From the NCBI GenBank assembly GCA_903855995.1, contig CAIOAN010000012.1, positions 186,001 through 250,000 on the forward strand: 64,000 nt of DNA. Reading direction: 5' to 3'. The notes below the pieces were generated by a model. That model was given only the letters and a program-made list of their open reading frames with translations. It did no database searches and was not told where the DNA came from. The translations under genes were made by a program, and so were the position numbers. Below, piece by piece: positions 37,499-48,002 of this stretch; position 1 is the first letter of the stretch; every line of letters starts with the position of its first letter. This DNA comes from an uncultured Opitutia bacterium (GTDB taxonomy: Bacteria; Verrucomicrobiota; Verrucomicrobiia; Opitutales; UBA953).

Positions 37499-38371
37499 TC
37501 AGGCGCGGCTCTTCGCGGCCTTCACTTTGACCTTACGGTGAGCCAGGGCGCGCAGGAGGCTCGCGAGCTTCGACTTCATCTCCTTACGGTGGATGATCAT
37601 GTCGATCAGGCCGCGCTTGAGGAGGAACTCGGAAGACTGGAAGCCTTCGGGCAGGTCCTGGTTGGTCGTCTCTTTGATCACGCGGGCGCCGGCGAAGCCG
37701 ATGAGCGCACCGGGTTCGGCGACGATGACATCACCAAGGGTGGCGTAGCTGGCCATAACGCCGGCCATGGTGGGATTGGTGAGGACGGCGATGTAAGGCA
37801 GGCCGGCGGCGCGCAACTTGGCGAGCGCGGCGCTGGTCTTGGCCATCTGCATCAGGGAAAGGATGCCTTCTTGCATGCGGGCGCCACCGGAAGCGCACAC
37901 GACGACACACGGACACTTCAGCTTGATCGCGCGCTCGATGGCGCGGGTGACTTTCTCGCCGGCGACGGAGCCCATCGAGGCGCCCATGAACGTGAAGTCC
38001 ATAATCGCCAGGGAGACCGGCAGGCCGTCCATCAAGCCGTGGCCGCAGACGACGGAGTCACGGAGGCCCGACTTCTTCTGGTGCTGCACGAGGCGCTCGG
38101 GATAGGAGCCGCCGGCGGTGAATTTAAGGGGGTCCTTGGAGGCGAGCTTGTGGTCGGTTTCCTTCCAGGTGCCGTCGTCAATCAGGAGCGCGATGCGGCG
38201 CTTGGTGGACAAGCGCTCGTGGTATCCGCTGATCGGGAAAACGTTCCAGTTAGCCTCAAGGTCCTTGGTATAGACCATCTCGCCATCGAGGGGGCACTTA
38301 GTCCAAAGACCCGCCGGGATATCCTTCTTCTTAGGAGTCGGGGTGTGCGTACGTTTACGAAAGACAGCCAT
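37499..38371 (-). CDS. accD: Acetyl-CoA carboxylase carboxyltransferase subunit beta, degenerate zinc ribbon
   Basis: 290 residues. The crotonase-fold body is intact: [67 protein letters not shown] and [21 protein letters not shown]. It transfers the carboxyl group from biotin to acetyl-CoA for fatty acid synthesis. The N-terminal zinc ribbon, normally four Cys (CPxC...CPxC), reads [10 protein letters not shown] ... [11 protein letters not shown], so only the first Cys remains. The flanking ribbon residues are still recognisable. The protein is therefore unlikely to bind zinc in the usual way. accA is not in the window. Confidence 0.93.
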   Translation of the reverse strand: MAVFRKRTHTPTPKKKDIPAGLWTKCPLDGEMVYTKDLEANWNVFPISGYHERLSTKRRIALLIDDGTWKETDHKLASKDPLKFTAGGSYPERLVQHQKKSGLRDSVVCGHGLMDGLPVSLAIMDFTFMGASMGSVAGEKVTRAIERAIKLKCPCVVVCASGGARMQEGILSLMQMAKTSAALAKLRAAGLPYIAVLTNPTMAGVMASYATLGDVIVAEPGALIGFAGARVIKETTNQDLPEGFQSSEFLLKRGLIDMIIHRKEMKSKLASLLRALAHRKVKVKAAKSRA

Positions 38372-38477
38372 GGTGAATGCCCGAAGATTGAAGAGTTATC
38401 GCCCGAAGCGAAAGGGTAAACCTGCCGCCAAACCCTCGAAAACCAAGGGAAAGAGGCGTTTAAGGGGGTCGCCCGGC

Positions 38478-39863
38478 TTAACGCGGACCGCGGTCGGTGC
38501 CGGCTAGTCGCTCGAGCACCTTCTCGTAAGCGTTCACGGCGCGCTCCGCCAAGCGGAGTTCGAAATTCTCGTCGGGGGCGTGCAGGTTCGAATCTGGGGT
38601 GAACAGACCGATCATGACCGAATCCAGGCCGGTCTCGCGGCGGATATCACCGATGATGGGGACGCTGCCCCCTTCGCGCAGGTAAAGCGGGGCCTTGCCG
38701 AAAGCCTCGGCGATGGCCTTGTCCGCCTCGCGGAACGCGCGGGCGAGCACTGGATTCTGGTCCTTGGGCGTATTGGGCCGATCGGGCGGGCAGACGTAAT
38801 AAGCGGCGTTGCCCTGCATCTCGATGACCTCGGTGCGGACGCCTTTCGGGGCGCGGGCGCGGATAGCCGCCGCGACCTTGGCATGGACGTCGACCGGATC
38901 CTGTCCTGGCACGAGGCGGCAGGTGATCTTGGTGAAGACCTTGGAAGGAATGACGGTCTTGGAGCCTTTGCCCTGATAGCCACCGCCGATGCCGTTGAAT
39001 TCCAACGTCGGAGCGAAACGGACGGCCTCAAGGCCATCGAGGCCAGGCGCGGGGTGCAGTTCATCAACCGCGAGGAAGCGGCGATACTCATCTTCGCTGA
39101 GCGGCAGTTTGCGTAATTCCTCCCGCTCCCAGCGGGTTGGCTGTTCGACGCCGTCGTAGAAACCGTCGACCGTCACGGCGTTGTCCGCGTCGTGCAGCGA
39201 GGAGCAGAGCTCGGCGAGAGCCTGGATGGGATTGTAGACCGCCCCACCGTGCAGGCCGGAATGCAGGTCCGAACGCGGTCCGGTAAGGCCGACCTCGAGC
39301 CCGATGATGCCGCGCAGTCCAGTCGTGATGACAATCTGGTCGGCCGAAGGCGAGGCGGTGTCGGACAGCAGCACGCAATCGGCCTCGGTGAGCTCGGCCT
39401 TATGATTATGCAGGAATTCCGGGAAACTCGGGGAGCCGATCTCTTCTTCGCCTTCGATCAGGAAGGTGATGCGCAGCGGGAGGTCCGGGCGGCGCTTCAG
39501 CAGGCGCGTGAGGGCCGCGACGGCGACCAGGTGCGGTCCTTTGTTGTCCGCGGTGCCGCGACCCCAGACCTTGCCGTCGCGCACGACGGGCTCGAAAGCA
39601 GGCGTCGTCCAGAGATTCAGCGGGTCGGCCGGCTGCACGTCATAATGGCCATATAACACGATGTGCGGCCACTCCTTCGGACCACGGCGGCGACCCAGCA
39701 CAATCGGGTGCAGGGGCGTCGGGACGACTTCGACCTCAAGCCCCGCCTGCTGGAGCAAGCCGCAGATGTGCGCCCGGGCGCCGTCCATGCCTGCCTTGAA
39801 GGCCGGGTCGGTGGACACGCTGGGGTGCTTGACGTAGTCGATCAGTTCGCGGACGAGATCCAT
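38478..39863 (-). CDS. M20-family dipeptidase
   Basis: 461 residues from ATG 39863. Metal-binding M20 motifs are visible: VLYGHYDVQPADP (His and Asp ligands), GRGTADNKGPHL (bridging Asp), LIEGEEEIGSP (catalytic and ligand Glu) and DLHSGLHGG in the dimerisation/lid domain. The closest recognised group is the M20 dipeptidases (CNDP-like), which cut dipeptides; the exact substrate is unknown. Divergent from tyrS across a repeat-filled gap. Confidence 0.9.
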   Translation of the reverse strand: MDLVRELIDYVKHPSVSTDPAFKAGMDGARAHICGLLQQAGLEVEVVPTPLHPIVLGRRRGPKEWPHIVLYGHYDVQPADPLNLWTTPAFEPVVRDGKVWGRGTADNKGPHLVAVAALTRLLKRRPDLPLRITFLIEGEEEIGSPSFPEFLHNHKAELTEADCVLLSDTASPSADQIVITTGLRGIIGLEVGLTGPRSDLHSGLHGGAVYNPIQALAELCSSLHDADNAVTVDGFYDGVEQPTRWEREELRKLPLSEDEYRRFLAVDELHPAPGLDGLEAVRFAPTLEFNGIGGGYQGKGSKTVIPSKVFTKITCRLVPGQDPVDVHAKVAAAIRARAPKGVRTEVIEMQGNAAYYVCPPDRPNTPKDQNPVLARAFREADKAIAEAFGKAPLYLREGGSVPIIGDIRRETGLDSVMIGLFTPDSNLHAPDENFELRLAERAVNAYEKVLERLAGTDRGPR

Positions 39864-40145
39864 GGGGTGAAGTAAGGAGGGAATGGGACGAAGGGCAATC
39901 ACTAGAGGCACGGAGGCTCAGAGGCTTGGTGGACCAGAAGGCTACAAACAGGTGGCGGTTGTCGGGCAAATCATTCCTGCCACCTGGAACGAAACCCCCT
40001 GCCTCACCCCTCCCCGATGCCTCCCTTGCCAACAGGTCAACCGGTCAACGGGTCAACTGATGCTACCTCTTCCGCCCCCATACTCCATACTCTTGAATCT
40101 GGAATTTTGTCTTCCCCCTTCCCTCTCTCTGGGGAGAGTAAAGGC
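39864..40145. repeat. Intergenic mosaic R2 upstream of tyrS: octamer core and GTTGACCN array
   Basis: The gap holds a plus-strand octamer core at 39902-39940 (GAGGCACG, GAGGCTCA, GAGGCTTG, GTGGACCA in 8-nt register), a CAGGTGGC ... GCCACCTG inverted pair (39949-39985), and at about 40029-40055 three octamers reading GTTGACCC, GTTGACCG, GTTGACCT on the minus strand. The strings GATGCCTCCCTTGCCAAC and TACTCCATACTC closely match R1 at 35 kb. Any tyrS promoter must lie within or beside these repeats. Confidence 0.75.
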
Positions 40146-41333
40146 ATGTCCCCCGCGGAACAGTTGAAGGTCATGAAATCCCGCACCGAGAAATTCATCG
40201 GTGAGGCGGAGATCCTCAAGCGCCTCGAGGCCGGCAAGACCCTGCGCGTGAAGCTCGGCGTCGACCCCACCCGCCCTGATCTGACCTTCGGCCACATGGT
40301 GGTCTTTCAGAAACTCCGCCAATTTCAGGAGCTCGGCCACCAGGCCGTGCTCATCATCGGCGATTACACCACGCGCATCGGCGACCCCACCGGCAAATCC
40401 GAGACGCGCCCGGTCCTTTCCGAAGCTGAAATCGAGGAGAACGCCAAGACCTACCTCGAACAGGCCTACCAGATCCTTGACCCCAAGAAGACCGAGGTCC
40501 GCCGCAACAGCGAGTGGTTCGGCCAGATGTCGTTCCTCGACGCCCTCCAGCTCAGCCGCCGCATGACGGTCGCGCAGATGCTCGCGCGCGATGACTTCGC
40601 GAAACGCCACGCTTCGAACACGCCCATCTCGATCGTCGAATTCCTCTACCCGCTCCTCCAGGGCTACGACTCGGTGATGCTGAAGTGTGACATCGAGATC
40701 GGCGGCAGCGACCAGCTGTTCAACATGCTCGTCGGCCGCGACCTGCAGGAACAAGACGGCCAGCCGCCGCAGGCCGTGCTCGGCATGCCCCTACTCGTCG
40801 GCCTCGATGGCGAGAAGAAGATGTCGAAGAGCCTCGGTAACTACATCGCTTTCAATCACGGCGCGAAGGATATGTTCGGACGCATCATGTCCGTGCCCGA
40901 CGCCACCATGTGGGTCTACTACGACCTGCTCCTGCTCTCAACGCCGGAAGAGATGGCCGCGCTCAAGGCCGGCCACCCGATGGAAGCCAAGAAGCAGCTC
41001 GCCACGCGCCTGACGGATAAATTCCACGGCGCGGGCGCGGGCGCGCAAGAACGCGCGGAATTCGAAAACGTCTTCTCCAAGGGCGGCGTGCGCACCGATA
41101 TGCCCGAATTCGCCTGGTTGGCCGTCTCTGGCGGCGCGACCGAGATTGGCATCGTCGACCTACTGGCCGCGACGAATCTCTTCCCGTCGAAGAAGGAGAT
41201 CCGCCGTCTCATCGAGGGCGGTGCGGTCAAGATCGGCGACGACAAGGTCTCTGATCCAGCCCTGAAAATCACTCAGCCCGCGGGCGAGCTGATCATCCAG
41301 GCCGGCAAGCGCACCTTCGTAAAGGTGAAGTAG
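40146..41333 (+). CDS. tyrS: Tyrosyl-tRNA synthetase
   Basis: 395 residues from ATG 40146; the frame is open upstream into repeat sequence, and ATG 40173 is an alternative. The class I signature HIGH appears as FGHM in VDPTRPDLTFGHMVVFQKL, and the KMSKS loop is EKKMSKSLGNYIAF. IGDPTGKSETRPVLS and the tyrosine/tRNA region GGSDQLFNMLVGRDLQ match the TyrZ-type branch. A C-terminal S4 RNA-binding domain (SKKEIRRLIEGGAVKIGDDKV) completes it. No T-box leader is seen. Confidence 0.95.
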   Translation: MSPAEQLKVMKSRTEKFIGEAEILKRLEAGKTLRVKLGVDPTRPDLTFGHMVVFQKLRQFQELGHQAVLIIGDYTTRIGDPTGKSETRPVLSEAEIEENAKTYLEQAYQILDPKKTEVRRNSEWFGQMSFLDALQLSRRMTVAQMLARDDFAKRHASNTPISIVEFLYPLLQGYDSVMLKCDIEIGGSDQLFNMLVGRDLQEQDGQPPQAVLGMPLLVGLDGEKKMSKSLGNYIAFNHGAKDMFGRIMSVPDATMWVYYDLLLLSTPEEMAALKAGHPMEAKKQLATRLTDKFHGAGAGAQERAEFENVFSKGGVRTDMPEFAWLAVSGGATEIGIVDLLAATNLFPSKKEIRRLIEGGAVKIGDDKVSDPALKITQPAGELIIQAGKRTFVKVK

Positions 41334-41342
41334 GCGCGGCGC

Positions 41343-42332
41343 TTAGGCAGCCTGCTCGGCGCGGGCTTTGATGATCCGCAGGATATATGTCTGCAGGTCG
41401 TTCATGAGCCATTCCGTCCACCAGTGGGAGTAGAAGTTGAAGCCCGTCGAGAGACGCTGGTCGCTGGCGAGGTGCAACACGACGCGGTCGGCACCGCGCG
41501 GCTCAATCCAATAAGAACCATGCAGGACGTCGAAATACGGGCCCCCAATGGTGACGTGTTCATCAAACGTCGTCGGGGGGATATTCTTCGTGTCGGCTAC
41601 GATGGAAAACGACAGGCGTTTATTCTCCTCCCACTCGGTCACTTTCTCGACGAAGAGCACGCCGCCTTCGAAGCGGGCGTAGCGCACCGAACCGACACCG
41701 GCGCCTTCCAGGATTGCTTCGGTCGGCCGCGGGAAACCCAGCTTATGGCTGAGCGAGAAACCGTGCTCGGCTTCGGTGATACGGGGCACCGAACGGATCT
41801 GCTTCCAGACCTGTCCTGGCGTAGCCTTGATTTCAATCGTCGTGTGGACCGTGCCAATCTCTGTCGCCCGATCTCGCCATGATTCCAACGGCCCGGTCAC
41901 CAACGGCAGCAACGCCACCGCGGCGACGCAAAGGCGTTTCGAGCCGTCCGACGCCTGGGAATCGCGGATGACGCCGGCCACTACTCCGCCGAGAGAGGAC
42001 ATGAACGACACAATCGGGAGCCAGAGAATCACGCAGATCAGGCCTTCCAAGTTGAAGGCCAAGGCCGCCGCCATGAAAACAAGGCTGGCCAACCACGGGC
42101 CGAAGATCCGGCGCGGCCAGCTCTTCTGCACCTCGCCAAACCAGACCACCATGAAGCCGAGCACCAGGGGGACCAAGAAGATGAAACTGATGGTCATGAT
42201 CTCGTAGAAGGCCGACGCCTTACCGCCATGTCTGGTCGGCGCGAACAGCAGGCGGCAGATGAGGCCGTAGCCCGCGCCGAGGACCAAACCGACCAAAAGC
42301 TGCTGGAGGGATGAAAGGCGACGGTCGCTCAT
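41343..42332 (-). CDS. Membrane protein with C-terminal SRPBCC (START-like) domain
   Basis: 329 residues from ATG 42332; the alternative ATG 42344 adds four residues. Four hydrophobic helices (about 10-28, 42-65, 76-96, 98-120) form the N-terminal half. The C-terminal half, after GTVHTTIEIKATPGQVWKQIRSV, is an SRPBCC/polyketide-cyclase-like hot-dog pocket domain (GVGSVRYARFEGGVLFVEKVTEWEENKRLSFSI). Such domains bind lipids or other hydrophobic ligands. I know no characterised protein with this combination. Convergent with tyrS (9 bp apart). Confidence 0.65.
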   Translation of the reverse strand: MSDRRLSSLQQLLVGLVLGAGYGLICRLLFAPTRHGGKASAFYEIMTISFIFLVPLVLGFMVVWFGEVQKSWPRRIFGPWLASLVFMAAALAFNLEGLICVILWLPIVSFMSSLGGVVAGVIRDSQASDGSKRLCVAAVALLPLVTGPLESWRDRATEIGTVHTTIEIKATPGQVWKQIRSVPRITEAEHGFSLSHKLGFPRPTEAILEGAGVGSVRYARFEGGVLFVEKVTEWEENKRLSFSIVADTKNIPPTTFDEHVTIGGPYFDVLHGSYWIEPRGADRVVLHLASDQRLSTGFNFYSHWWTEWLMNDLQTYILRIIKARAEQAA

Positions 42333-42458
42333 GAGAATATCCAATCCTAAGGCATCACCCCGGAGGCAGGCAAGTCCGTCGCGGGACCGCCCCGCGAATA
42401 ACCCCTCTGATTATGCCCTTCCCCTGCCCTCCGGGCCCTCCCTATTATCGCCCCTCGC

Positions 42459-45400
42459 ATGGTCGACCCCGCAAACATCAGTCGAGACTTCGTGCACCTG
42501 CACGTGCACACCGACTACAGCATGCTCGATGGCTGCAGCCGCATCGACCGCCTAATGGAGCGGGCCTGCGATATGAACATGCGCGCGGTCGCCATCACGG
42601 ACCACGGGAACCTCTTCGGCCTATTTGATTTCTGGAACGAGGCCAAGCAGCGCTCCAAGGGCGACGTGAAACTCAAGCCCCTCCTCGGCTGCGAGCTCTA
42701 CCTGGTCTGGGACCACGCGCTCACCGACAAGCCCGATCGCCGCGAGCACAAGTATTACCACATGGGCGTGCTCGCCCGGAATTTCAAAGGCTACCAGAAC
42801 CTCACCAAGCTCGTCTCCGACGCCCACGTCCGTGGCCTCCACTATAAGCCTCGCACCGACCTCGAGCAGCTCGCCAAGCACGCCGACGGCCTGATTGGCT
42901 TTTCCGGCTGCCTCCAGGGCGTCATCCCGCAGGCCCTCCTGCGCAGCGACTACGAAGCGGCGCGCAAAGCCTGCGGTAAGTTCGTCGAGATCTTCGGTCG
43001 CGAGAACTTCGTCATCGAAATCATGGACCACGGCCTGGAGGAGCAGAAGCGCATCATCGCCGACCTCCTCAAGCTCGCCACGGAATTCCAACTGCGCGTC
43101 GTCGCGACCAACGACGTGCACTACGTCGACGCCGGCGATTCCACCGCACACGACGCGATGCTCTGCATCCAGACCGGGGCGCGCCTCGCCGACGAGCGTC
43201 GCATGCGCTACTCGGCCCAGGAGTTCTACCTGAAGAGCGAGGCCGAGATGCTCCGCGTCTTCGGCGAAGTCCCCGACGCGATCAAGAACACCGTGGCCAT
43301 CGCGGAGATGTGCGACGTCAAACTGCCCGTGGGGCAGAACAACTACCCGGTCTATATCTTCAGCGAAGGGGTGAAGCCCAAGGCCTCCGACAAGATCGAT
43401 GAGATCCTCGACGGTTACGAGAAACTCAAGAACGGCCTGCTCGTCTCGGCGGGCAAGGCCGGCGAGTTCGTCATCGAAGCCGAGAAACGTAAAGGAATGC
43501 GGGCCAACGGCTCTTACCTCCTCGAACAGGTGAAGGCCGGCCTGAAGGAACGCTACGGCGTGGACTACGATTCTCCGAAGGCTTGGCAGGATGAGAAGAT
43601 TCCTGGGGTCGGCCAGACCAGCCCCGCCGAACTCTGCCGCCGCGTCGACTACGAGATGGGCGTCATCGCCGGCACGGGCTTCGTCGACTACTTCCTGATC
43701 GTCTGGGATTTCATCGACTGGTCGCGTAAGCATGACATCCCCGTCGGCCCGGGCCGAGGCTCGGGCGCCGGCTCAATCGTGGCGTATTGCCTCAAAATCA
43801 CGGACATCGATCCGATCCGTTTCGGCCTGCTCTTCGAGCGCTTCCTAAATCCTGAGCGCGTCTCCGCACCCGACTTCGACATCGACTTCTGCATGCGCCG
43901 TCGCGACGAGGTCGTCGGCTACGTCCGCAAGAAATACGGGGAAGACCGCGTCGCCAACATCATCACCTTCGGCACCTTTGGCGCCAAGATGGTCGTCCGC
44001 GACCTCGCCCGTATCCGCGACCTGCCGTTCATCGAGACCAACCGCCTCGCGAAGCTCGTCCCGGATGACATCAATATCTCGCTCGAGGACGCTCTGAAGA
44101 AATCCAACGAGCTCCGCGAAGAAGTCAGCATCAACCCACAGGCCGCGAGTATTATCGAGACCGGCCGCATCATCGAGGGCATGGTCCGCAACTCGGGTAA
44201 ACACGCGTGCGGCATGATTATCGCCGACCGACCGCTCACCGACATCATCCCGGTGACGATGCAGGAAGGCGACCTGACGACCCAATACGCCAAGGACCCG
44301 GTCGAGAAACTCGGCCTCCTGAAGATGGACTTCCTGGGCCTGAAGACGCTCACGATCATCGACGATGCCCAGAAGCTCGTGCGCAAGCACCGGGGCAAGA
44401 CCGCATTTGATATTGAAAAAGTCGGTTTTGAAGACGCCGCGACTTTCGCCCTGCTCAACGAGGCGAAGACTGTCGGCGTGTTCCAGCTGGAATCCGGCGG
44501 CATGCAATCGCTCTGCCGCAAGTTCCACATCTCCGCCATCGATGAGATCGTCGCGCTGATCGCCCTCTACCGTCCGGGTCCGATGCAGTTCATCGGCGAC
44601 TACATCAAGGGCAAGGACGACCCCAGCTTCGTCAAATACGCGCACCCTCTCCTCGAGAAAGTCGCCAAGGAAACTTATGGCATCCTAGTCTACCAGGAAC
44701 AGGTGATGGAGGCGGCCCGCGTGGTCGCCGGCTACACCCTCGGCGGCGCCGACATGCTCCGTCGCGCGATGGGCAAGAAGATCCGCGAGGAGATGGAGCA
44801 GCAGCGCTCGATCTTCGTCGAGGGCGCCAAGACGACCAACAACATCGACAAGAAGAAGGCCGAGGAAATCTTCGCGACCCTGGAGAAGTTCGCCGAATAC
44901 GGCTTCAATAAGTCGCACTCCGCCGCCTACGCCATCCTCTCCTACCGCACCGCCTACCTGAAAGCCAACTACCCGGTGGAGTTCATGTCAGCCGTGCTGA
45001 CCTCCGAACAGGGCAACGCCGACAAGCTCGCAGAATTCATGGCGGAAGTCGAAGCCCTCGGCATGAAAGCACTCGGGCCCGACGTAAACCAGTCCGACAC
45101 GGACTTCACGCCGGTCATCAAGGATAACGCCATTCGCTTTGGTCTCGGCGCCATTAAGGGCGTCGGCGAGCAGGCCGCCCGCAATATCGTCGCCGAGCGC
45201 GAGAAGAACGGCCCCTTCAAGGACTTCACCGACTTCGTCGGCCGCATGGGCGAGTTCGACCTCAATGCCCGCACGCTGGACTGCCTCGTCCGTGCCGGCG
45301 GCTTCGACTTCACCGGCGAGGATCGCCGCCACCTCGTCGACTCCATCGAATCCGTCCGCCGCCACTTCGCCGGCGAGCGCAAGGAACGTGCCAGCGGCCA

Positions 45401-46205
45401 GGGTTCGCTCTTCGACATGCTCGGAGCAGAAGACGCTGGCGCCGCGCGCCCGACCGACCTGATTCTGCGCAAATCGGAGAAGATGCCGAAGCTCGAGATG
45501 CTCAACAGCGAGAAGGCCCTCCTTGGCTTCTACCTCAGCGGCCACCCGCTCGCCGATTACCATGGCCTCGACGAAGCCATCGCCACGCTCACCGTCACGC
45601 CGGACCGGATCGACCTTAATAAGACCGAGCGCCACACGGTGCGCGTCTGCGGCATCGTCGCCGGCCTCGAGAAGAAGATTTCCAAGAAGGACAATCGCCC
45701 CTGGGCCCTCTTCACCGTCGCCTCTCGCTCGGTGACCATCCCGGTCATGATGTTCTCCGATGCCTATGACGCCGCTGCCCAGATTAAGGACGGCGAACTC
45801 CCGCTGCTCATGGATGGCTCGCACGTCATCGTCGACGCCCGCCTCAACTGGCGCGAAGAGCGCGGCGAATGGTCGCTCAGTGCCCACGGCATCACGCCAC
45901 TCCGGCGCGCACCGAGCCTGATTAAGAAAATCCTCTTCGCCCTCAAGCCCGGCCCGGAGGCCGGCGACTTCATGGAGAAGATCGTCGCCCACACCCGCAA
46001 GGTCGACGGCCCCACGATTGTGCAGATCGGCTTCCTCCAGCCCGACGGGCGTGTGCTCGTCGCCGAGGCAGCCCGCGGCATGACCACGCGCTTCGACACC
46101 GAGAGCTACGGCGCCTTCGGCCGCCACCCGGCCTGCGCCGGCATTCAGATCGAGCCCGTGCCGCCGGCCCAGGCCCCCCAGCGCAAGTACGGCCCGCGTG
46201 CCTGA
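42459..46205 (+). CDS. dnaE: DNA polymerase III subunit alpha
   Basis: 1248 residues. The N-terminal PHP domain ([14 protein letters not shown] ... [10 protein letters not shown]) is followed by the polymerase palm with the catalytic Asp residues in [16 protein letters not shown] (about 475), then [27 protein letters not shown], and [27 protein letters not shown] helix-hairpin-helix and an OB-fold close to the C-terminus ([29 protein letters not shown]) complete the DnaE1 layout. It is the main replicative polymerase. It begins a plus-strand run; the GT10 gene starts 5 bp after its stop. Confidence 0.97.
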   Translation: MVDPANISRDFVHLHVHTDYSMLDGCSRIDRLMERACDMNMRAVAITDHGNLFGLFDFWNEAKQRSKGDVKLKPLLGCELYLVWDHALTDKPDRREHKYYHMGVLARNFKGYQNLTKLVSDAHVRGLHYKPRTDLEQLAKHADGLIGFSGCLQGVIPQALLRSDYEAARKACGKFVEIFGRENFVIEIMDHGLEEQKRIIADLLKLATEFQLRVVATNDVHYVDAGDSTAHDAMLCIQTGARLADERRMRYSAQEFYLKSEAEMLRVFGEVPDAIKNTVAIAEMCDVKLPVGQNNYPVYIFSEGVKPKASDKIDEILDGYEKLKNGLLVSAGKAGEFVIEAEKRKGMRANGSYLLEQVKAGLKERYGVDYDSPKAWQDEKIPGVGQTSPAELCRRVDYEMGVIAGTGFVDYFLIVWDFIDWSRKHDIPVGPGRGSGAGSIVAYCLKITDIDPIRFGLLFERFLNPERVSAPDFDIDFCMRRRDEVVGYVRKKYGEDRVANIITFGTFGAKMVVRDLARIRDLPFIETNRLAKLVPDDINISLEDALKKSNELREEVSINPQAASIIETGRIIEGMVRNSGKHACGMIIADRPLTDIIPVTMQEGDLTTQYAKDPVEKLGLLKMDFLGLKTLTIIDDAQKLVRKHRGKTAFDIEKVGFEDAATFALLNEAKTVGVFQLESGGMQSLCRKFHISAIDEIVALIALYRPGPMQFIGDYIKGKDDPSFVKYAHPLLEKVAKETYGILVYQEQVMEAARVVAGYTLGGADMLRRAMGKKIREEMEQQRSIFVEGAKTTNNIDKKKAEEIFATLEKFAEYGFNKSHSAAYAILSYRTAYLKANYPVEFMSAVLTSEQGNADKLAEFMAEVEALGMKALGPDVNQSDTDFTPVIKDNAIRFGLGAIKGVGEQAARNIVAEREKNGPFKDFTDFVGRMGEFDLNARTLDCLVRAGGFDFTGEDRRHLVDSIESVRRHFAGERKERASGQGSLFDMLGAEDAGAARPTDLILRKSEKMPKLEMLNSEKALLGFYLSGHPLADYHGLDEAIATLTVTPDRIDLNKTERHTVRVCGIVAGLEKKISKKDNRPWALFTVASRSVTIPVMMFSDAYDAAAQIKDGELPLLMDGSHVIVDARLNWREERGEWSLSAHGITPLRRAPSLIKKILFALKPGPEAGDFMEKIVAHTRKVDGPTIVQIGFLQPDGRVLVAEAARGMTTRFDTESYGAFGRHPACAGIQIEPVPPAQAPQRKYGPRA

Positions 46206-46210
46206 GCCCC

Positions 46211-47209
46211 ATGCGAACGCTGCGAATCGCCTTCAGCGACTTCATCTTCAGCCGCAACGACCGGGACCGGATGGCCTCATTTGACCCGAAGGACAACGTC
46301 TTCACTCGCCTGCTCGCCCAGGAATACGACGTGCGGGTCGTGCCGATGGCCGAAGCCGAGGTGCTCGTTTATTCCACCTTCGGCGAAGCCCACCGCGCCT
46401 TCCGCGGGCGCAAGGTCTTCTTCACCTCCGAGAACGTCCTGCCGGACTTCGATGCGTGCGACCACGCGATCACGTTCAGCCAACTGCCCGACGACCCGCG
46501 CCACTACCGCCTGCCGCAGTATGTATTCTACGTGGATGATGCCCGTCGTCTCGTGAAAGGCGCCGGCTTCGATGCCGCGGCGGCGCTTCGAGCCAAGACC
46601 AAGTTCTGCAACTTCGTCGTCTCCAACCCCCGCTGCCCACAGCGCAACCGCTTCTTCCGGAAGCTCAACCGCCGGAAGCCCGTCGACTCCGGCGGCCGCC
46701 ATTTCAACAACCTCGGCCGCCCCATCGCCGACAAGCTCGCGTTCGTCCGCGACTACAAGTTCACCCTGGCCTTCGAGAACTCGGTCTCCGACGGCTACAC
46801 CACCGAGAAGCTCGTCGAGCCCATGCTCGCGGGCAGCCTGCCGATCTACTGGGGCAACCCCCAGGTCGCGCTCGACTTCAACCCGCGCAGCTTCATCGAC
46901 GTCTCGGCCTTCCCGGACTTCGACGCCGCCATCGATCACATCCTCAAGGTCGACGCCGACGACGCGCTCTACCTGTCCTACCTCCGCGAACCCTGGTTTA
47001 ACGGAGACACCCCGCCGAGCTGGTTCGACGAAGGCGAGCACCTCGCGGCTTGGCGCCGCTTCTTGGCGACCCCGTGGAGCGAACGTCCGCGCATCTACCG
47101 CGATCGCGGCCTGCGCGACCACGCGCTCGGCACCGGGCTTGGCAGACATCTCTCCAGCCTCGGCACCAAGGTCGACGGACTACTCTGGAAGGCCGGCTGG
47201 CGCTTCTGA
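46211..47209 (+). CDS. GT10-family (fucosyltransferase-like) glycosyltransferase
   Basis: 332 residues. The diagnostic GT10 segment is YKFTLAFENSVSDGYTTEKLVEPMLAGSLPIYWGNP (about 188-222), which binds the GDP-sugar; VFFTSENVLPDF in the N-terminal half is also typical. GT10 enzymes move fucose from GDP-fucose to GlcNAc or Glc, usually making Lewis-type caps on surface glycans. It is the first gene of the polysaccharide region, only 5 bp behind dnaE, so it is probably on the dnaE transcript. No GDP-fucose synthesis genes are in the window. Confidence 0.85.
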   Translation: MRTLRIAFSDFIFSRNDRDRMASFDPKDNVFTRLLAQEYDVRVVPMAEAEVLVYSTFGEAHRAFRGRKVFFTSENVLPDFDACDHAITFSQLPDDPRHYRLPQYVFYVDDARRLVKGAGFDAAAALRAKTKFCNFVVSNPRCPQRNRFFRKLNRRKPVDSGGRHFNNLGRPIADKLAFVRDYKFTLAFENSVSDGYTTEKLVEPMLAGSLPIYWGNPQVALDFNPRSFIDVSAFPDFDAAIDHILKVDADDALYLSYLREPWFNGDTPPSWFDEGEHLAAWRRFLATPWSERPRIYRDRGLRDHALGTGLGRHLSSLGTKVDGLLWKAGWRF

Positions 47210-47213
47210 TTGC

Positions 47214-47957
47214 CTAGGGGAAGGACCTGGCCAGGCACGCTAGGGTGTGCAGGCGCTTGAGCGTCGAATCCCTTAAGGCAGAACAAACGCGGACGAGCTT
47301 GCCAAATCCTTCCGCCGGAGGAGAAATGCGCACGCCGATTATGGACTTGCCCCCGTCGTCATGCAGACAAGGGAAAGGCCAGCAATGGAGCCCTCTTACC
47401 CCGTGGACCCAGCCCCGGACTAGGTATCCATCCACCGGCCTCGTGATGGTTTCGGAGCCCTTGAGCAAAGCGCGGGCACCTTCGGGTCCGATGGCATAGG
47501 CCACCGTCGTGTTGCCTGTAGATGACGGAATGCCGATGCGCACCCCACCCCCTACTTCGATCGAGCGCAGCAGGTGACGCTGCCAATCCGAATACAGGCT
47601 GACGAAGTCCGCACGCGGCATCTTCGCGACGACGCTACGAATGGCAGCGGCCGCCTCCGGCTTAAATCCGATATCATCCTCGACGACAACTACCGGTCCG
47701 CGCTCTTGGGCGACAATGCTTTGCCATGCGGAACGGTGGGCCAAGAAGCATCCGAGCTCGGCGAGCTTCATGTCGCATCCCCAACTCCGACGCATCTCGG
47801 CGCCCTCATAGGCCGGCGACATCACGGTCGGCCGTATGGCGGGTACGTGGACGAACTCGGCGCCAAGCGACTCGATGCGCGCCTTCGCCCGCTCGAACCT
47901 CGCCGAACCAGATTCGCTGATACAGTATATCCTGAAAGAAGAGGCGAGGGGGGCCAT
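47214..47957 (-). CDS. GT25-family glycosyltransferase
   Basis: 247 residues. The GT25 pattern is present: an opening ISESGSARFERAKARIESLGAEF strand, then KLAELGCFLAHRSAWQSIV, then the metal-binding GPVVVVEDDIGF (DD about 99-100), and SGN/STGNTTVAYAIGPEGARALL. GT25 enzymes add galactose or related sugars to lipooligosaccharide. The minus-strand gene converges on the GT10 gene with a 4-bp gap, and follows the 48.0-kb gene by 45 bp on the same strand. Confidence 0.8.
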   Translation of the reverse strand: MAPLASSFRIYCISESGSARFERAKARIESLGAEFVHVPAIRPTVMSPAYEGAEMRRSWGCDMKLAELGCFLAHRSAWQSIVAQERGPVVVVEDDIGFKPEAAAAIRSVVAKMPRADFVSLYSDWQRHLLRSIEVGGGVRIGIPSSTGNTTVAYAIGPEGARALLKGSETITRPVDGYLVRGWVHGVRGLHCWPFPCLHDDGGKSIIGVRISPPAEGFGKLVRVCSALRDSTLKRLHTLACLARSFP

Positions 47958-48002
47958 GAAGTGGGAAGGGCCTGCTTGCCCTTGGTGTAAAGCCGATGTC
48001 GG

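Noticed and set aside
39864-40145. Possible T-box leader before tyrS
   Set aside because: No T-box consensus or specifier/antiterminator pair is visible; the gap is filled with octamer and other repeats.
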